Below are positions 49,068 through 58,783 of a stretch of 64,000 nt of DNA, piece by piece (the first letter of the stretch is position 1; every line of letters begins with the position of its first letter). Origin of the DNA: Lysinibacillus irui. Its GTDB lineage: Bacteria; Bacillota; Bacilli; Bacillales_A; Planococcaceae. The stretch lies in assembly GCF_028877475.1 (NCBI RefSeq), contig NZ_CP113527.1:3093501-3157500 (forward strand). The letters run 5' to 3'. The notes beneath the pieces were generated by a model that saw only the letters and a program-made list of their open reading frames with translations, ran no database searches and was not told the DNA's origin. A program made the position numbers and the translations under genes.

Positions 49068-50161
49068 GATTTATGTCCTCTCAGTTTTGATATAAGGAGT
49101 AAGGTTATAGGGATTACGCCAAATAAAATTAATGCAACATTGCCAATTTTATCTCCAAATTTAAACAGTTCATTAATATTCTTTGGCGTCATAGCAATGA
49201 TATAAATAACAGGCAATAAGCCATATAGGAAAGGATGTATAGTTTTGTTAAAAAGCTGAGCTAATCCTAAGGCAGCAGCATAATAAGTAATCGTAAAGGT
49301 CGCAAATATTTGCATAATCCATATGACAAGCAAAAATGATTCAAAGCGTTCAAAAATTAAGCCAGGAATTTCAAAACTTCTCATTAGTTCAATTGTTGGC
49401 CATGTCCTTGTCACTACCCCATCAATAGATAGAGCACCTATCACCATCACGACAGTAATGACATAAAAAAGTAAAGGTACTGTGATGCCAACTAAAACTA
49501 CCTTAATCGCTTTCGATTTATCTGATGGATACATAAAAGCAACTAGCAACAGCATAATTTCAGGTCCTAAAAAGGCTAATGTAGCTGTTTTTACACCTTT
49601 TAACATCGGTACTAATCCTAAACCTAATACGGGTCTAAGATTATCAATCTCAAATATGCCTATGCTTAAAAAAGCAACTAGTAAAAAAATAACAAAGGTT
49701 ATGGGGAAAATGATTTCGAATAATCGTGCGATTGAATTGATGCCACTACTAATCAAATACAGCCCAACCCATAAGAAGGGTAAAATAATGGCCCATGTTG
49801 GCGTTCCCTCCAATAAAAAGAGGGAGGTCACTTCAGCCATTATCCGAACCTCAAATGCAGAAATAGTAAAAAAATAAACAATGACACAGGAGCTAATCAA
49901 CCAGCCTAGCCATTGGCCAACAATGTCTTGAGTATATTGATAAAAAGTTTTATCTGAATATTGTTGACTAAGCTTGACAATGATAACGCCCGCTATCATT
50001 GCGACGATGCCACCTAAAAAAACACTTATCCAAACATCTGGCGTTTTCACCTTCTCTACCGATGCACGAGGTAAGGTAAGAATCCCAGTTGCTAGAATAT
50101 AGTTAATAATAATAACAACTGCTTGTGACGTTGTTATTTTATCTTTTGAACGATCGGACAT
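49064..50161 (-). CDS. Spore germination permease, GerAB-type
   Basis: This 365-residue membrane protein has ten predicted membrane segments and the APC-superfamily GerAB pattern (ITTSQAVVIIINYILATGIL at the start). The B subunit binds the germinant, normally an amino acid or sugar, in the spore inner membrane. The ligand cannot be inferred here. It lies between A and C genes with short spacing. Confidence 0.93.
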   Translation of the reverse strand: MSDRSKDKITTSQAVVIIINYILATGILTLPRASVEKVKTPDVWISVFLGGIVAMIAGVIIVKLSQQYSDKTFYQYTQDIVGQWLGWLISSCVIVYFFTISAFEVRIMAEVTSLFLLEGTPTWAIILPFLWVGLYLISSGINSIARLFEIIFPITFVIFLLVAFLSIGIFEIDNLRPVLGLGLVPMLKGVKTATLAFLGPEIMLLLVAFMYPSDKSKAIKVVLVGITVPLLFYVITVVMVIGALSIDGVVTRTWPTIELMRSFEIPGLIFERFESFLLVIWIMQIFATFTITYYAAALGLAQLFNKTIHPFLYGLLPVIYIIAMTPKNINELFKFGDKIGNVALILFGVIPITLLLISKLRGHKS

Positions 50162-50182
50162 GGCAATTATTCTCCCTTCCTC

Positions 50183-51850
50183 CTAATTCCCTTTGCGAAT
50201 AGTGTCTTTAGGCTTTAACAATTTTGGTCGACGTTTCATCATCTTTAACGGCATACGTACCATAAAATCCTTCCAATCCCCTGCTCGATAAGGAACGGTT
50301 GGGCTAACAAAAGGTACACCAAAACTTTTCAACTTTACTAAATGACTGCACAGGAAAAGGAAAAATAGAATAATTCCATATAACCCAAATAAAGCAGCAG
50401 AAAGCATTGCAATAAAGCGTAGCATACGTAACGAAATCCCTGCATTATATTGTGGAATAGCGAAGGATGAAATAGCTGTTAATGCTACGACTATGACCAT
50501 AATGGGGCTAACAATTCCTGCCTGGACAGCCGCTTCTCCGATGACAAGTCCGCCAACTATTCCCATTGTGGGACCAATCGGCTTAGGTAAGCGAAGTCCA
50601 GCTTCTCGTAGGATTTCAATCGCTATTTCCATGATCAGTGCTTCGATTAATGCAGGAAATGGAACACCTTGCCTTGTCGACATCATCGATAAAGCAAGTT
50701 TAGTCGGGATTAGCCCCTGATGAAATGACACAAAAGCAATATATATGGATGGTCCAAACAATGTAATACCTGCCGCAAGAAAGCGAAGCAAACGAATAAG
50801 TGAGCTAGGTAACCAACGTTCGTAATAATCTTCCGGAGATTGTAAAAGCATATTAAAGGTTACTGGCACAATGAGAGCAAAAGGGGTCCCATCTAATAAA
50901 ATGGCGACACGCCCTTCCATTAAGGCTGCAAAAACACGATCAGGACGTTCGGTGCTTTGAACTTGCGGAAAAGGACTAAGGTAATTGTCCTCAATCAATT
51001 GTTCAATATAACCAGATTCAGGTAGATTATCTAGATTTATTTTGCTGATTCGTTTCTTCACCTCTTCAATTAAATCGGGCTCAGCAATTTCATCTATATA
51101 GGCTATTACTAGCTCTTTTTTGATACGCGTGCCAACTTCCATTTTAATGATAGCTAAATGCTGATTTTCACCTTGTTGCCTTAATAAGGAAGTATTCACG
51201 CTTAAATTTTCTGTGAAGCCTAATCTTGGTCCGCGCACCAATGCTTCTGAAATAGGCTCATCAAGATTGCGTGTCTTTCCTTGTGCAGTACCAAGTATAA
51301 ATACACTTGGTATACCATCAATAATTAATGCTGTTGCCCCAGTTAGTACCCCCCCTACAGATTTCATCACGGTTGATTCCTCGAATAGATCGCTCACAGG
51401 AAGAACTTCATTTTTTATTAATTGCTGCAATTCATAGCCTTTTATAATCGTAGGATTTTCAGTTAGTCCCTCCATTAATGATCTCAAAATATGCTTATCG
51501 ATCATTTCTTTATCGCATAATTCTTTTAGAAAGACGATGGCTGCACGAATACCTGTATTCCCTATGTGAAACTCTCTGAATTGTACATCCCAATTATGTT
51601 CCAATTCTTTCTTTATTTTTAAAAGATCAACATCATAAACTCCTGTAAATTGGTCAAGCGTTTTTGAAACAGATTCGTACTGCTCCTCACCTTGCACAGT
51701 TTGTTCTTTCATATCAATCATTCCATTGTTCTTTTTTACAAATAAAAAACCATTAAACAGTTTGAAAATCAAAAATGGAATTAAAAATGCTAAAAATGCC
51801 TGCATAAAAACTTGCCAATGTGGCATGTAGGAAATCACTTTTTCCCACAC
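50183..51850 (-). CDS. Spore germination protein, GerAA-type
   Basis: This 555-residue A subunit has a hydrophilic N-terminal region with [14 protein letters not shown] and [22 protein letters not shown]. The membrane region from about 300 includes [48 protein letters not shown] and the [15 protein letters not shown] loop. The start is the GTG at 51,850 with GAGGG upstream. This gives an extra N-terminal hydrophobic segment at about 13-36 that most GerAA proteins lack; a start at an internal ATG near 51,715 would remove it but has a weak site. Confidence 0.93.
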   Translation of the reverse strand: MWEKVISYMPHWQVFMQAFLAFLIPFLIFKLFNGFLFVKKNNGMIDMKEQTVQGEEQYESVSKTLDQFTGVYDVDLLKIKKELEHNWDVQFREFHIGNTGIRAAIVFLKELCDKEMIDKHILRSLMEGLTENPTIIKGYELQQLIKNEVLPVSDLFEESTVMKSVGGVLTGATALIIDGIPSVFILGTAQGKTRNLDEPISEALVRGPRLGFTENLSVNTSLLRQQGENQHLAIIKMEVGTRIKKELVIAYIDEIAEPDLIEEVKKRISKINLDNLPESGYIEQLIEDNYLSPFPQVQSTERPDRVFAALMEGRVAILLDGTPFALIVPVTFNMLLQSPEDYYERWLPSSLIRLLRFLAAGITLFGPSIYIAFVSFHQGLIPTKLALSMMSTRQGVPFPALIEALIMEIAIEILREAGLRLPKPIGPTMGIVGGLVIGEAAVQAGIVSPIMVIVVALTAISSFAIPQYNAGISLRMLRFIAMLSAALFGLYGIILFFLFLCSHLVKLKSFGVPFVSPTVPYRAGDWKDFMVRMPLKMMKRRPKLLKPKDTIRKGN

Positions 51851-51961
51851 AAATCATCACCCTCTTTAGTAGACATCATACATAGTATCTCTACATGTTT
51901 TTATCATTATCTAAGCCACCATATTTTAAACTTCTAACCATCAATATTCTGAACAGGAACC

Positions 51962-51996
51962 TAAAAAAACCAGCCCCCAAAAATTGGAGTACTGGT
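51962..51996 (-). terminator. Intrinsic terminator after the acetyltransferase
   Basis: A hairpin with ACCAG / CTGGT arms and an extended CC/GG inner part is followed on the minus strand by seven T residues. Confidence 0.75.
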
Positions 51997-52003
51997 AGTA
52001 GAT

Positions 52004-52516
52004 TTAGAATACAATACTATATTGAATGAGTTGACTGGTTTCCCCTAAATATTCCGCACTTCCCCTTCTACTTATTTCTCTAAACCCTATTTTCTCTAAT
52101 ATGGCTCTTGCTCGCCAATTTGTTTCGTGTGTTTCTGCTAGCAACTGATCAATCCTATTGTTTTCAGAGGCAAAAGCTAGCATGCATTTTGTCGCAATCG
52201 TACCAAACCCTTTTCCCCAATAGGAACTATCTCCAATAGCAAGTCCTAGCTCAGCTGTCTGCTCCTTCATATCCACTAAATCGGCATAACCTATGAGTGT
52301 ACCATTATACGCTATCCCCATTCGTACAAAATCAGCAGAGTTATTTTCCACATATCGGAGCCACCATTCATAAAGTTCTTCATAACTGCTATTAATATTC
52401 CATCCATTGGCTGAACAAAACCTATCATCTTTACTCCATTTTAAAACACTAGGAAAATCCTCTATTGTAATCGCTCTTAATTGAATGCCTTTTGAGTTTA
52501 TTTTTGACTGATCCAT
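52004..52516 (-). CDS. GNAT family N-acetyltransferase
   Basis: This 170-residue protein has the RimJ-like GNAT fold: IQLRAITIEDFPSVLKW, then AELGLAIGDSSYWGKGFGTIATKCML (acetyl-CoA site) and NWRARAILEKIGF. It resembles acetyltransferases acting on ribosomal proteins or small amines; the substrate is unknown. It is a single gene upstream of the ger operon. Confidence 0.92.
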   Translation of the reverse strand: MDQSKINSKGIQLRAITIEDFPSVLKWSKDDRFCSANGWNINSSYEELYEWWLRYVENNSADFVRMGIAYNGTLIGYADLVDMKEQTAELGLAIGDSSYWGKGFGTIATKCMLAFASENNRIDQLLAETHETNWRARAILEKIGFREISRRGSAEYLGETSQLIQYSIVF

Positions 52517-52609
52517 CTTATCCTCCCAACATTTTAGAACATGATAAATGAAATCTATTAAATAGAATATGGTATACTAGCTACTATGAAAAATTAGAAG
52601 GTGGAATTT

Positions 52610-53614
52610 ATGCTTGAAGTTAGTGAAAGTAAATTAGCACAATATAGTCTACATTTTTTGAACGAGACACTTATTTTGGGTGAAGAAGCCTTTACTCAGC
52701 CCGAGGTCATGTTAGAAGCAGCCTTTACACAGCTTGCATTTAGTAAGATTGATTTGGAGCAACAATTCGAATTTTTCCATGAAACAAATATTGCTCTCAA
52801 TGAAATTTATACGTACGCCAAGGCCATTTTTGAACAAAACAGTAGCTTTCTAGAACAATCACAAAATATAGCTAGACACTTACATAGTGTGTCACAGCAT
52901 CCCAATATTAAAAGCGGTGAACTGTTTATTGGCTTATTTGAAAACTGTTTACTATTGAATGAGGAAAAAAAGATTATTGCCATTGTTAAAATTGATGAAA
53001 AAGAAATATTTTTAGATGTTAAAAATGATCAAAATCAAATGATTGTCAACGGCATTGATGGCATTAACGTCAAAAAAATTAATAATATGGCCATTATTGT
53101 GGATATGGGGCCAGAACAACCTCCTGCTGTATTTATGAAAACTAAGCGTAAAGAGGATATCATTTATTGGCAAGAACGTTTTTTAAAAATTAAAGTTGCA
53201 GATGAATATTATCATAAAACTGATTTAGCGCTCACTGAATGTAAAAAATACATTTTAAAGGAAGAAAATTATTCAAACACAGAGAAGCTAGGACTTTTGA
53301 ATAAAACATTGGATTATTTTAGAAATGAAGAAGAGTTTCAAGTAAACCATTATATTGAAACTGTATTTGAGCAAGCTGATGCTACACAAAAGGATATACT
53401 GATCAACTCAGTCAAACCCTATGAAACGGTTATATCAGATAGTGCATTAGAAAAGGCCGAAAAAAAATATAAACGTAAAATTAAGCTCGATGCCAACATT
53501 GAAATACAAGTAAATATTCAACATATCGACCAAATCGATGAACTGATTGAAGTAGGATATGATGAAGCAACAAATCGAAAATTTTATAAAATTTATTTCC
53601 AGGATGAGATGTAG
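52610..53614 (+). CDS. Nucleoid-associated protein, NdpA/YejK family
   Basis: This 334-residue protein fits the 37-kDa nucleoid-associated family: IKSGELFIGLFENCLLL and KKIIAIVKIDEKEIFLDV near 100-150, then KAEKKYKRKIKLDANIEIQV at the C-terminus. In Proteobacteria members are found with the nucleoid, though the function is unclear; in Firmicutes, members are found in mobile or defence contexts and elsewhere. The start at 52,610 follows AAGGTGG. It is a single gene with a shared terminator. Confidence 0.75.
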   Translation: MLEVSESKLAQYSLHFLNETLILGEEAFTQPEVMLEAAFTQLAFSKIDLEQQFEFFHETNIALNEIYTYAKAIFEQNSSFLEQSQNIARHLHSVSQHPNIKSGELFIGLFENCLLLNEEKKIIAIVKIDEKEIFLDVKNDQNQMIVNGIDGINVKKINNMAIIVDMGPEQPPAVFMKTKRKEDIIYWQERFLKIKVADEYYHKTDLALTECKKYILKEENYSNTEKLGLLNKTLDYFRNEEEFQVNHYIETVFEQADATQKDILINSVKPYETVISDSALEKAEKKYKRKIKLDANIEIQVNIQHIDQIDELIEVGYDEATNRKFYKIYFQDEM

Positions 53615-53617
53615 AAG

Positions 53618-53647
53618 AGGCATTCCCTTAAAGGGATGCCTTTTTTT
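53618..53647. terminator. Bidirectional terminator
   Basis: A stem AGGCAT-CCC / GGG-TGCCT with a short AT loop is followed by seven T residues on the plus strand. It lies between convergent genes and could serve both. Confidence 0.85.
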
Positions 53648-55658
53648 AATGTACCATCCCTTTTAAATAGCAGGCAAGCTGAAGCCTTAATACATCATCT
53701 GCATTTTGAAAAGAGATCGTTAACTTTTCTTCGATTTTTCTTAATCGCTGATACAAAGTATTGACATGAATGTGTAATTGTTTAGCAGTCTCCCCTACAG
53801 AGCCATTTTGTTTTATATACATAAGCAAGGTTTCTTCTAGTAGGTGATGCTTTGTTTTCTCGTTTCGTAACGGAAGGAACACTTCATTCACGAAACCTAG
53901 AAGTTCTTCCTGTGTTTGATGGATAAATAGTCGATTCACACCAATCTCCTGATAATGCATGATACCCCAGCGCTGGCGGGTCATTAAAAACGACAGTGCT
54001 TTATCTGCTTCATTATAGCTTTTTGCTATTTGATCCATCCCCGAATACAATGTACCAACTCCAATTTTCAATGAATTGTTTTTAACCTTCTCCCAGCTTC
54101 CTTGAAATTGCTGCACGAGGTGTAGTAGCTCATTACTTATACGTTTAAATTGGCAAAGGACCGTTATTTTATGACCAAAACCAAACACTATTGGGGCATG
54201 ATCCTGAAAATGTTTTTTAATTTCACTAATCAACAGATGTACTTGCATATCCATTGCTTGAATATCTGTGCCCGTAGATAATTGAATTAAAACGACAGCA
54301 TAATTGGCATTTGACTGAATACCAAGCTCTTCCCCTTTTTTCATGAGTTGCCCAGGGTCCTTAGACGTTAAAAAATCATGAAAAAGATCATGTGTTTTTT
54401 TATAAAACGAATCTACTATTGTTTGCTTCCGTATCAGCTCTAGTGCAATAATGGAGCTTGCCTGTTCAATAATTAATTTGTGAATCGATTCTAGCTTTTG
54501 TTCATTGATCTCGATAAGCAGTAAACCAAGAATTTGACCAACACCGATGATAGGCTGAATATAGTAATCAACTTGCTCATTCTCTACTTCAAGTGAATAA
54601 AATGCTGGCGTTTCTGTTAAATGTACAAAACGGAACAAATCACCCTTTTCAATCCAATGACGTGGACTTGCATAAATTGAATCATCCATTAAATCCATAA
54701 TAACGAGGCGTAAATTTAACATATGTCTTATTTCATTAACAATGACTTGCATACCTGCATTTTGCAAGGAAAGTTTCATAAAGGTGTGGTGGATTTGATC
54801 CCGTTGGAGTAGCAATTCATTTTGAAGTTTTAAATTCTGAAATAGTTTTGAATTCGTAAGTGCAATGGATACTTGATCCGAAAAGCTTTCTAACAGTTGT
54901 TTATCTTCTATAGTTAGTAAGGCATTTTCTCCATTTTGATAAATAATAACCACACATAATGTCTGCTCTTCTACAGCAATTGGAACAGCAATAACCGATT
55001 GTAAATATTCAAAAGTATAGGCATTTAATAAATGACGTAAATTCTCTTCTGTCACAGAAGAGGAGGCTTTTAAAACGTCTGTATACGAATTTAAAATCAT
55101 AGATTGGTTATCTTTGAAAGTCTTTCCGATAATCCCTTCGCCAACTTTCATGCGCATATTTTTAATGTCCTCACCAGGTCCCCCCACCCAAGCCTTTGGT
55201 ACAAGTGCAGCTTCACTTTCATCATACATCCATAAAACTCCAAAGTCTGCAGACGGTATAACCGATAGCGCATTCTCCAAAATCTTCGTCAACAATGTGT
55301 GTATATCATTTAGTACTGAAATTTCCCGTATACTTTCCATCATTTTGTCTCGAATAAATTGCTCTTTTTCTAACATTAATTCCAAATAATAAGCATGAAG
55401 TAATGTTTCGATTGCTTGGTTTTCCGTAGCTGATAGTGCTCTATGGAGCCGTAAGACCAATTGTCTTTTTTCATGGAATTGAAATTGATACTCATATACG
55501 TCTATATTTTTCTTGTCATGTGAAGGAGCCAGTTGTTCTTCCATCCCCTGAGAAATGACAAGAGAGAAACGATCCTCATTGATATTTTTCCATATCTGAA
55601 ATTGCGAAAGATTGCAAAAGTCAGATAGAAATTGTTGTAGCCTATCTACTATTAGCAT
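53646..55658 (-). CDS. PucR/CdaR-type regulator with GAF domain
   Basis: This 670-residue regulator has a GAF domain at about 120-275 (DFGVLWMYDESEAALVPKAWVGGPG), a second GAF-like stretch, a GGDEF-like/CdaR linker (YNEADKALSFL, typical), and a C-terminal PucR HTH at about 605-665 (GSVGETAKQLHIHVNTLYQRLRKIEEKL). It is divergent from an MFS transporter and M20 amidohydrolase and probably activates them in response to a substrate. Start M6 follows GAGG; the ORF extends five codons further. Confidence 0.9.
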   Translation of the reverse strand: MLIVDRLQQFLSDFCNLSQFQIWKNINEDRFSLVISQGMEEQLAPSHDKKNIDVYEYQFQFHEKRQLVLRLHRALSATENQAIETLLHAYYLELMLEKEQFIRDKMMESIREISVLNDIHTLLTKILENALSVIPSADFGVLWMYDESEAALVPKAWVGGPGEDIKNMRMKVGEGIIGKTFKDNQSMILNSYTDVLKASSSVTEENLRHLLNAYTFEYLQSVIAVPIAVEEQTLCVVIIYQNGENALLTIEDKQLLESFSDQVSIALTNSKLFQNLKLQNELLLQRDQIHHTFMKLSLQNAGMQVIVNEIRHMLNLRLVIMDLMDDSIYASPRHWIEKGDLFRFVHLTETPAFYSLEVENEQVDYYIQPIIGVGQILGLLLIEINEQKLESIHKLIIEQASSIIALELIRKQTIVDSFYKKTHDLFHDFLTSKDPGQLMKKGEELGIQSNANYAVVLIQLSTGTDIQAMDMQVHLLISEIKKHFQDHAPIVFGFGHKITVLCQFKRISNELLHLVQQFQGSWEKVKNNSLKIGVGTLYSGMDQIAKSYNEADKALSFLMTRQRWGIMHYQEIGVNRLFIHQTQEELLGFVNEVFLPLRNEKTKHHLLEETLLMYIKQNGSVGETAKQLHIHVNTLYQRLRKIEEKLTISFQNADDVLRLQLACYLKGMVH

Positions 55659-55725
55659 CACGATATACCTCACCCTTTATGTATATATATCTATATTTAA
55701 CGCCTTTATTATATGAAAACATACA

Positions 55726-55754
55726 TTGTTAGAAAAGTCTAAATTTTTTATACT
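55726..55754 (+). promoter_or_regulatory. Likely sigma-A promoter of the MFS-amidohydrolase operon
   Basis: TTGTTA (55,726-55,731) and TATACT (55,749-55,754) are separated by 17 bp, with a GGAGG ribosome site downstream of the start point. Confidence 0.72.
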
Positions 55755-55795
55755 TTGCAATATAACCAAATTTACTATAGCTAGGAGGACAAACG

Positions 55796-57040
55796 ATGAC
55801 AGCAACAACTAAAGCTCGAAATACAAAATATATTGTTATAGCCATGTTATTTTTAGGATGGTCGTTAGGGAATTTTGATCGTTTCATCATAAACTTTGCC
55901 ATTCTTGATATTTCAAAGGAATTACAATTAACTGAAGCATTAACTGGCATTGTTTTAAGTAGCTTTTTTGCAGGCTATGCTTTAATGCAAATTCCTGGTG
56001 GCTGGTTAGCCGATCGCTTCGGCTATCGAAAAGTGCTCATTTCAACCATTTTAGTGTGGTCAATCTTCACCGTATTAACGGGAGCTGCCTGGTCTTTCCT
56101 TTCTATCATTGTCATTCGATTCCTGTTCGGGGTTGGTGAAGGTAGCTATTTCCCTGCTGCTTCAAAAGGTATTGCCAATTGGTTTCCTGTCGATGAGCGC
56201 AGTAAAGCTATGTCCATAATGTTAACATCCGGCTCCATTATGGGCGTCGTAGCACCCATTGTAGGAACATATCTCATGCTGGCATTAGGCTGGCGAGATA
56301 TTTTTTATATCGTAGGGGCCATCGGTATCGTTGTTGCACTTTGTTTCTTCTTCCTAGTGAAGGAAAAAGAAATACCAGCTATCCATCAAGTACAAACACA
56401 AACTTCAAAAGCACCATTAAGGGATGTCTTAAAGACACCTATGATATGGAAGTTGTTTATTGCCTACTTTAGTATTTATGCAGTGAACTGGGGCTTAACC
56501 TCTTGGATGCCTACGTATTTATCTAAAGTAAGGGGTTTGGAGTTGACTGCTGTCGGTATCTACTCAGCCATTCCTCCGTTTGTAGGAATCTTTGCAATGC
56601 TGTGTAGCGGTTATATTCTAGATAAAATGCCACAAGGACGAGATAAACTTGTAGCAGGAATTTTCGCTATTATTGCAGGTATTGGTCTTTTACTCATGGC
56701 GAATGCACCGAGCATGCTAGTCTTTACAATATGTCAAAGTATTGTAACCGTCATGCTATCCTTTAATATTATTTTAATTACCTCTGTGCCACTGAAGATT
56801 TTACCAGAGGCAGTTGTAGGAACGGCAAATGGCTTTATTAATACCGGTGCACAATTTGCAGGCGTACTAACACCTATGCTTATTGGATTTTTAGTGGAGG
56901 CTTTCGGTGGTTCATATAGTCCCGCATTTGCTATGTTAATTGGCTTTACCATTGTGTGTGCTGTGTCATTATTCATGATTCGTCCAACTAAACAAACAGT
57001 TGTTATCAATCCCCCTTCCATAAACGAGATCATTGACTAA
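55796..57040 (+). CDS. MFS transporter, ACS-like family
   Basis: This 414-residue transporter has twelve predicted membrane segments, the MFS signature GGWLADRFGYRK near residue 66, and an opening with NFDRFIINFAILDI as in anion:cation symporters (hexuronate or glucarate type). It is first in an operon with an M20 amidohydrolase 13 bp downstream, divergent from a PucR-type regulator. It may import the substrate of that enzyme; an acyl-amino compound is plausible. GGAGG precedes the ATG. Confidence 0.9.
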   Translation: MTATTKARNTKYIVIAMLFLGWSLGNFDRFIINFAILDISKELQLTEALTGIVLSSFFAGYALMQIPGGWLADRFGYRKVLISTILVWSIFTVLTGAAWSFLSIIVIRFLFGVGEGSYFPAASKGIANWFPVDERSKAMSIMLTSGSIMGVVAPIVGTYLMLALGWRDIFYIVGAIGIVVALCFFFLVKEKEIPAIHQVQTQTSKAPLRDVLKTPMIWKLFIAYFSIYAVNWGLTSWMPTYLSKVRGLELTAVGIYSAIPPFVGIFAMLCSGYILDKMPQGRDKLVAGIFAIIAGIGLLLMANAPSMLVFTICQSIVTVMLSFNIILITSVPLKILPEAVVGTANGFINTGAQFAGVLTPMLIGFLVEAFGGSYSPAFAMLIGFTIVCAVSLFMIRPTKQTVVINPPSINEIID

Positions 57041-57053
57041 GGAGTGAAAGATT

Positions 57054-58499
57054 ATGAGTTTAACTGAAAAAATTGCAAACTATATCGATCAAAAAAGTGG
57101 GCTGTACAAAAATGTAAGCGATAGCATCTGGGACTATGCTGAAACAAGATTTGATGAAGTACGCTCCGCTGATTTACTATGTAAAACATTAGAGAATGAA
57201 GGTTTTCATGTCGAAAGAGGTGTTGCGAACCTTGAAACTGGCTTCATTGGTACCTTCGGAAATGGGAAACCTGTAATTGCCATTCTTGGTGAATATGATG
57301 CACTTGCAGGTCTTAGCCAACAGGCAGGGAGTGCGAATTATGAACCGATCATTCCGAATGGTAATGGCCATGGCTGTGGTCATAACCTTTTAGGTGTCGG
57401 GGCACTTGCTGGAGCCATCGCTACTAAACAATACTTAGAAGATAACCACTTAACGGGAACTGTCAAATACTTTGGCTGTCCAGCTGAAGAAAGTGGCTAT
57501 GGCAAATCCTTTTTGGCAAGGGATGGTTATTTTAAAGATGTAGATGTTGCTTTTTCATGGCATCCAGGAACGATTAACACTGTTATGCATGCGAGAGCAA
57601 ATGCCGTTATTAATGCTACTTTTAAATTTAAAGGACGTAGCTCCCATGCTGCGGCATCCCCTCATTTAGGGAGAAGTGCATTGGATGCCGTAGAGTTAAT
57701 GAACGTTGGTGTTAACTATTTACGTGAGCATATTGTAGATGAAGCGAGAATTCACTATGCCGTAACAAATACAGGGGGCGTTGCACCAAATGTAGTACAA
57801 GCAGAGGCTGAGGTGACTTATTTGATACGAGCACCTAAACCAAATCAAGTCAAGGACTTATATAAGCGTGTCCTCAATTGCGCACAAGGAGCTGCTTTAA
57901 TGACTGAAACAACTGTAGAAGAGCAAATTGTTGGCTCTTGTCATAATTTAATCCCTAATAAAACATTGGAAAAAGTGATGCATCAGCATATGCAGGATTT
58001 GGGTAGTGCAAAATTAACAGAAAATGATATTCATTTTGCCAAGGACATCTATAGCACGCTATCCGAAGAGGAAAAGAAGGTAGCGGCTTTACAAGTAGGA
58101 AAAGAAGTAGCACAGATGCTTGTTGACCGACCTATTATTGATTTTCTTGCACCACTTCCAGAAGAACCATTTTTCATGGGTGGCTCAACAGATGTGGCAG
58201 ATGTTAGCTGGAATGTCCCAACGGCTCAATGCTCGACAGCTACATGGGCATTTGGCACACCATTCCACACATGGCAGGCAGTCGCACAAGGAAAATCATC
58301 CTATGCTCATGAGGCGACGATGCTAGCTGGAAAGGCGATTGCTTGTACAGCCATTTCTGCGCTAGAAAATCCTACATTGATCGAAAATGCGAAGGCAGAA
58401 TTAGTGGAACGTCTCGGTGGTGAAACATATGAAGCTTTGATTCCAAAAGATTTAATCCCTCCTAAATCAAACCGAGAATCAGCTGCAATAATGGCATAA
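57054..58499 (+). CDS. M20 family amidohydrolase, AbgB-like
   Basis: This 481-residue metallohydrolase has the M20 motifs GHGCGHN (105-111) and EES (145-147), a dimerisation lid (RGRSSHAAASPHLGRSALDAV, residues near 190-210), and the long C-terminal insert and HTWQAVAQGKSSYAHEATMLAGK segment of the AbgB group. E. coli AbgB with AbgA cleaves p-aminobenzoyl-glutamate. Here no abgA or abgT is present; one protein may act alone on an N-acyl amino acid. Co-transcribed with the MFS gene. Confidence 0.9.
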   Translation: MSLTEKIANYIDQKSGLYKNVSDSIWDYAETRFDEVRSADLLCKTLENEGFHVERGVANLETGFIGTFGNGKPVIAILGEYDALAGLSQQAGSANYEPIIPNGNGHGCGHNLLGVGALAGAIATKQYLEDNHLTGTVKYFGCPAEESGYGKSFLARDGYFKDVDVAFSWHPGTINTVMHARANAVINATFKFKGRSSHAAASPHLGRSALDAVELMNVGVNYLREHIVDEARIHYAVTNTGGVAPNVVQAEAEVTYLIRAPKPNQVKDLYKRVLNCAQGAALMTETTVEEQIVGSCHNLIPNKTLEKVMHQHMQDLGSAKLTENDIHFAKDIYSTLSEEEKKVAALQVGKEVAQMLVDRPIIDFLAPLPEEPFFMGGSTDVADVSWNVPTAQCSTATWAFGTPFHTWQAVAQGKSSYAHEATMLAGKAIACTAISALENPTLIENAKAELVERLGGETYEALIPKDLIPPKSNRESAAIMA

Positions 58500-58504
58500 C
58501 TTGT

Positions 58505-58554
58505 ACAAAATAAGACTTTCTATCATCAACAATAGAAAGTCTTATTTTTTATCG
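58505..58554 (+). terminator. Intrinsic terminator of the MFS-amidohydrolase operon
   Basis: A 15-bp perfect stem AATAAGACTTTCTAT / ATAGAAAGTCTTATT with an 8-nt loop is followed by T residues. Confidence 0.94.
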
Positions 58555-58783
58555 GTTTATATTTGTTATAGCCTCTCTTTCTAGGCCAATCATATTAATC
58601 ATTTAGTTGTTGTCCAGGATGGCATAGATACACTGCTAGGGGAAATGTTCGATAAATGACATGAGTTTTTTTAAATTCTTTTTTAAAATAATTAAATTTT
58701 TTTCTAAAAAGTTAAAACTTTTTCAATTGGTAAAACGTCTAATAATTGGTAACAGAAGTTAACCTAAAGGAGAATGGATAAAC

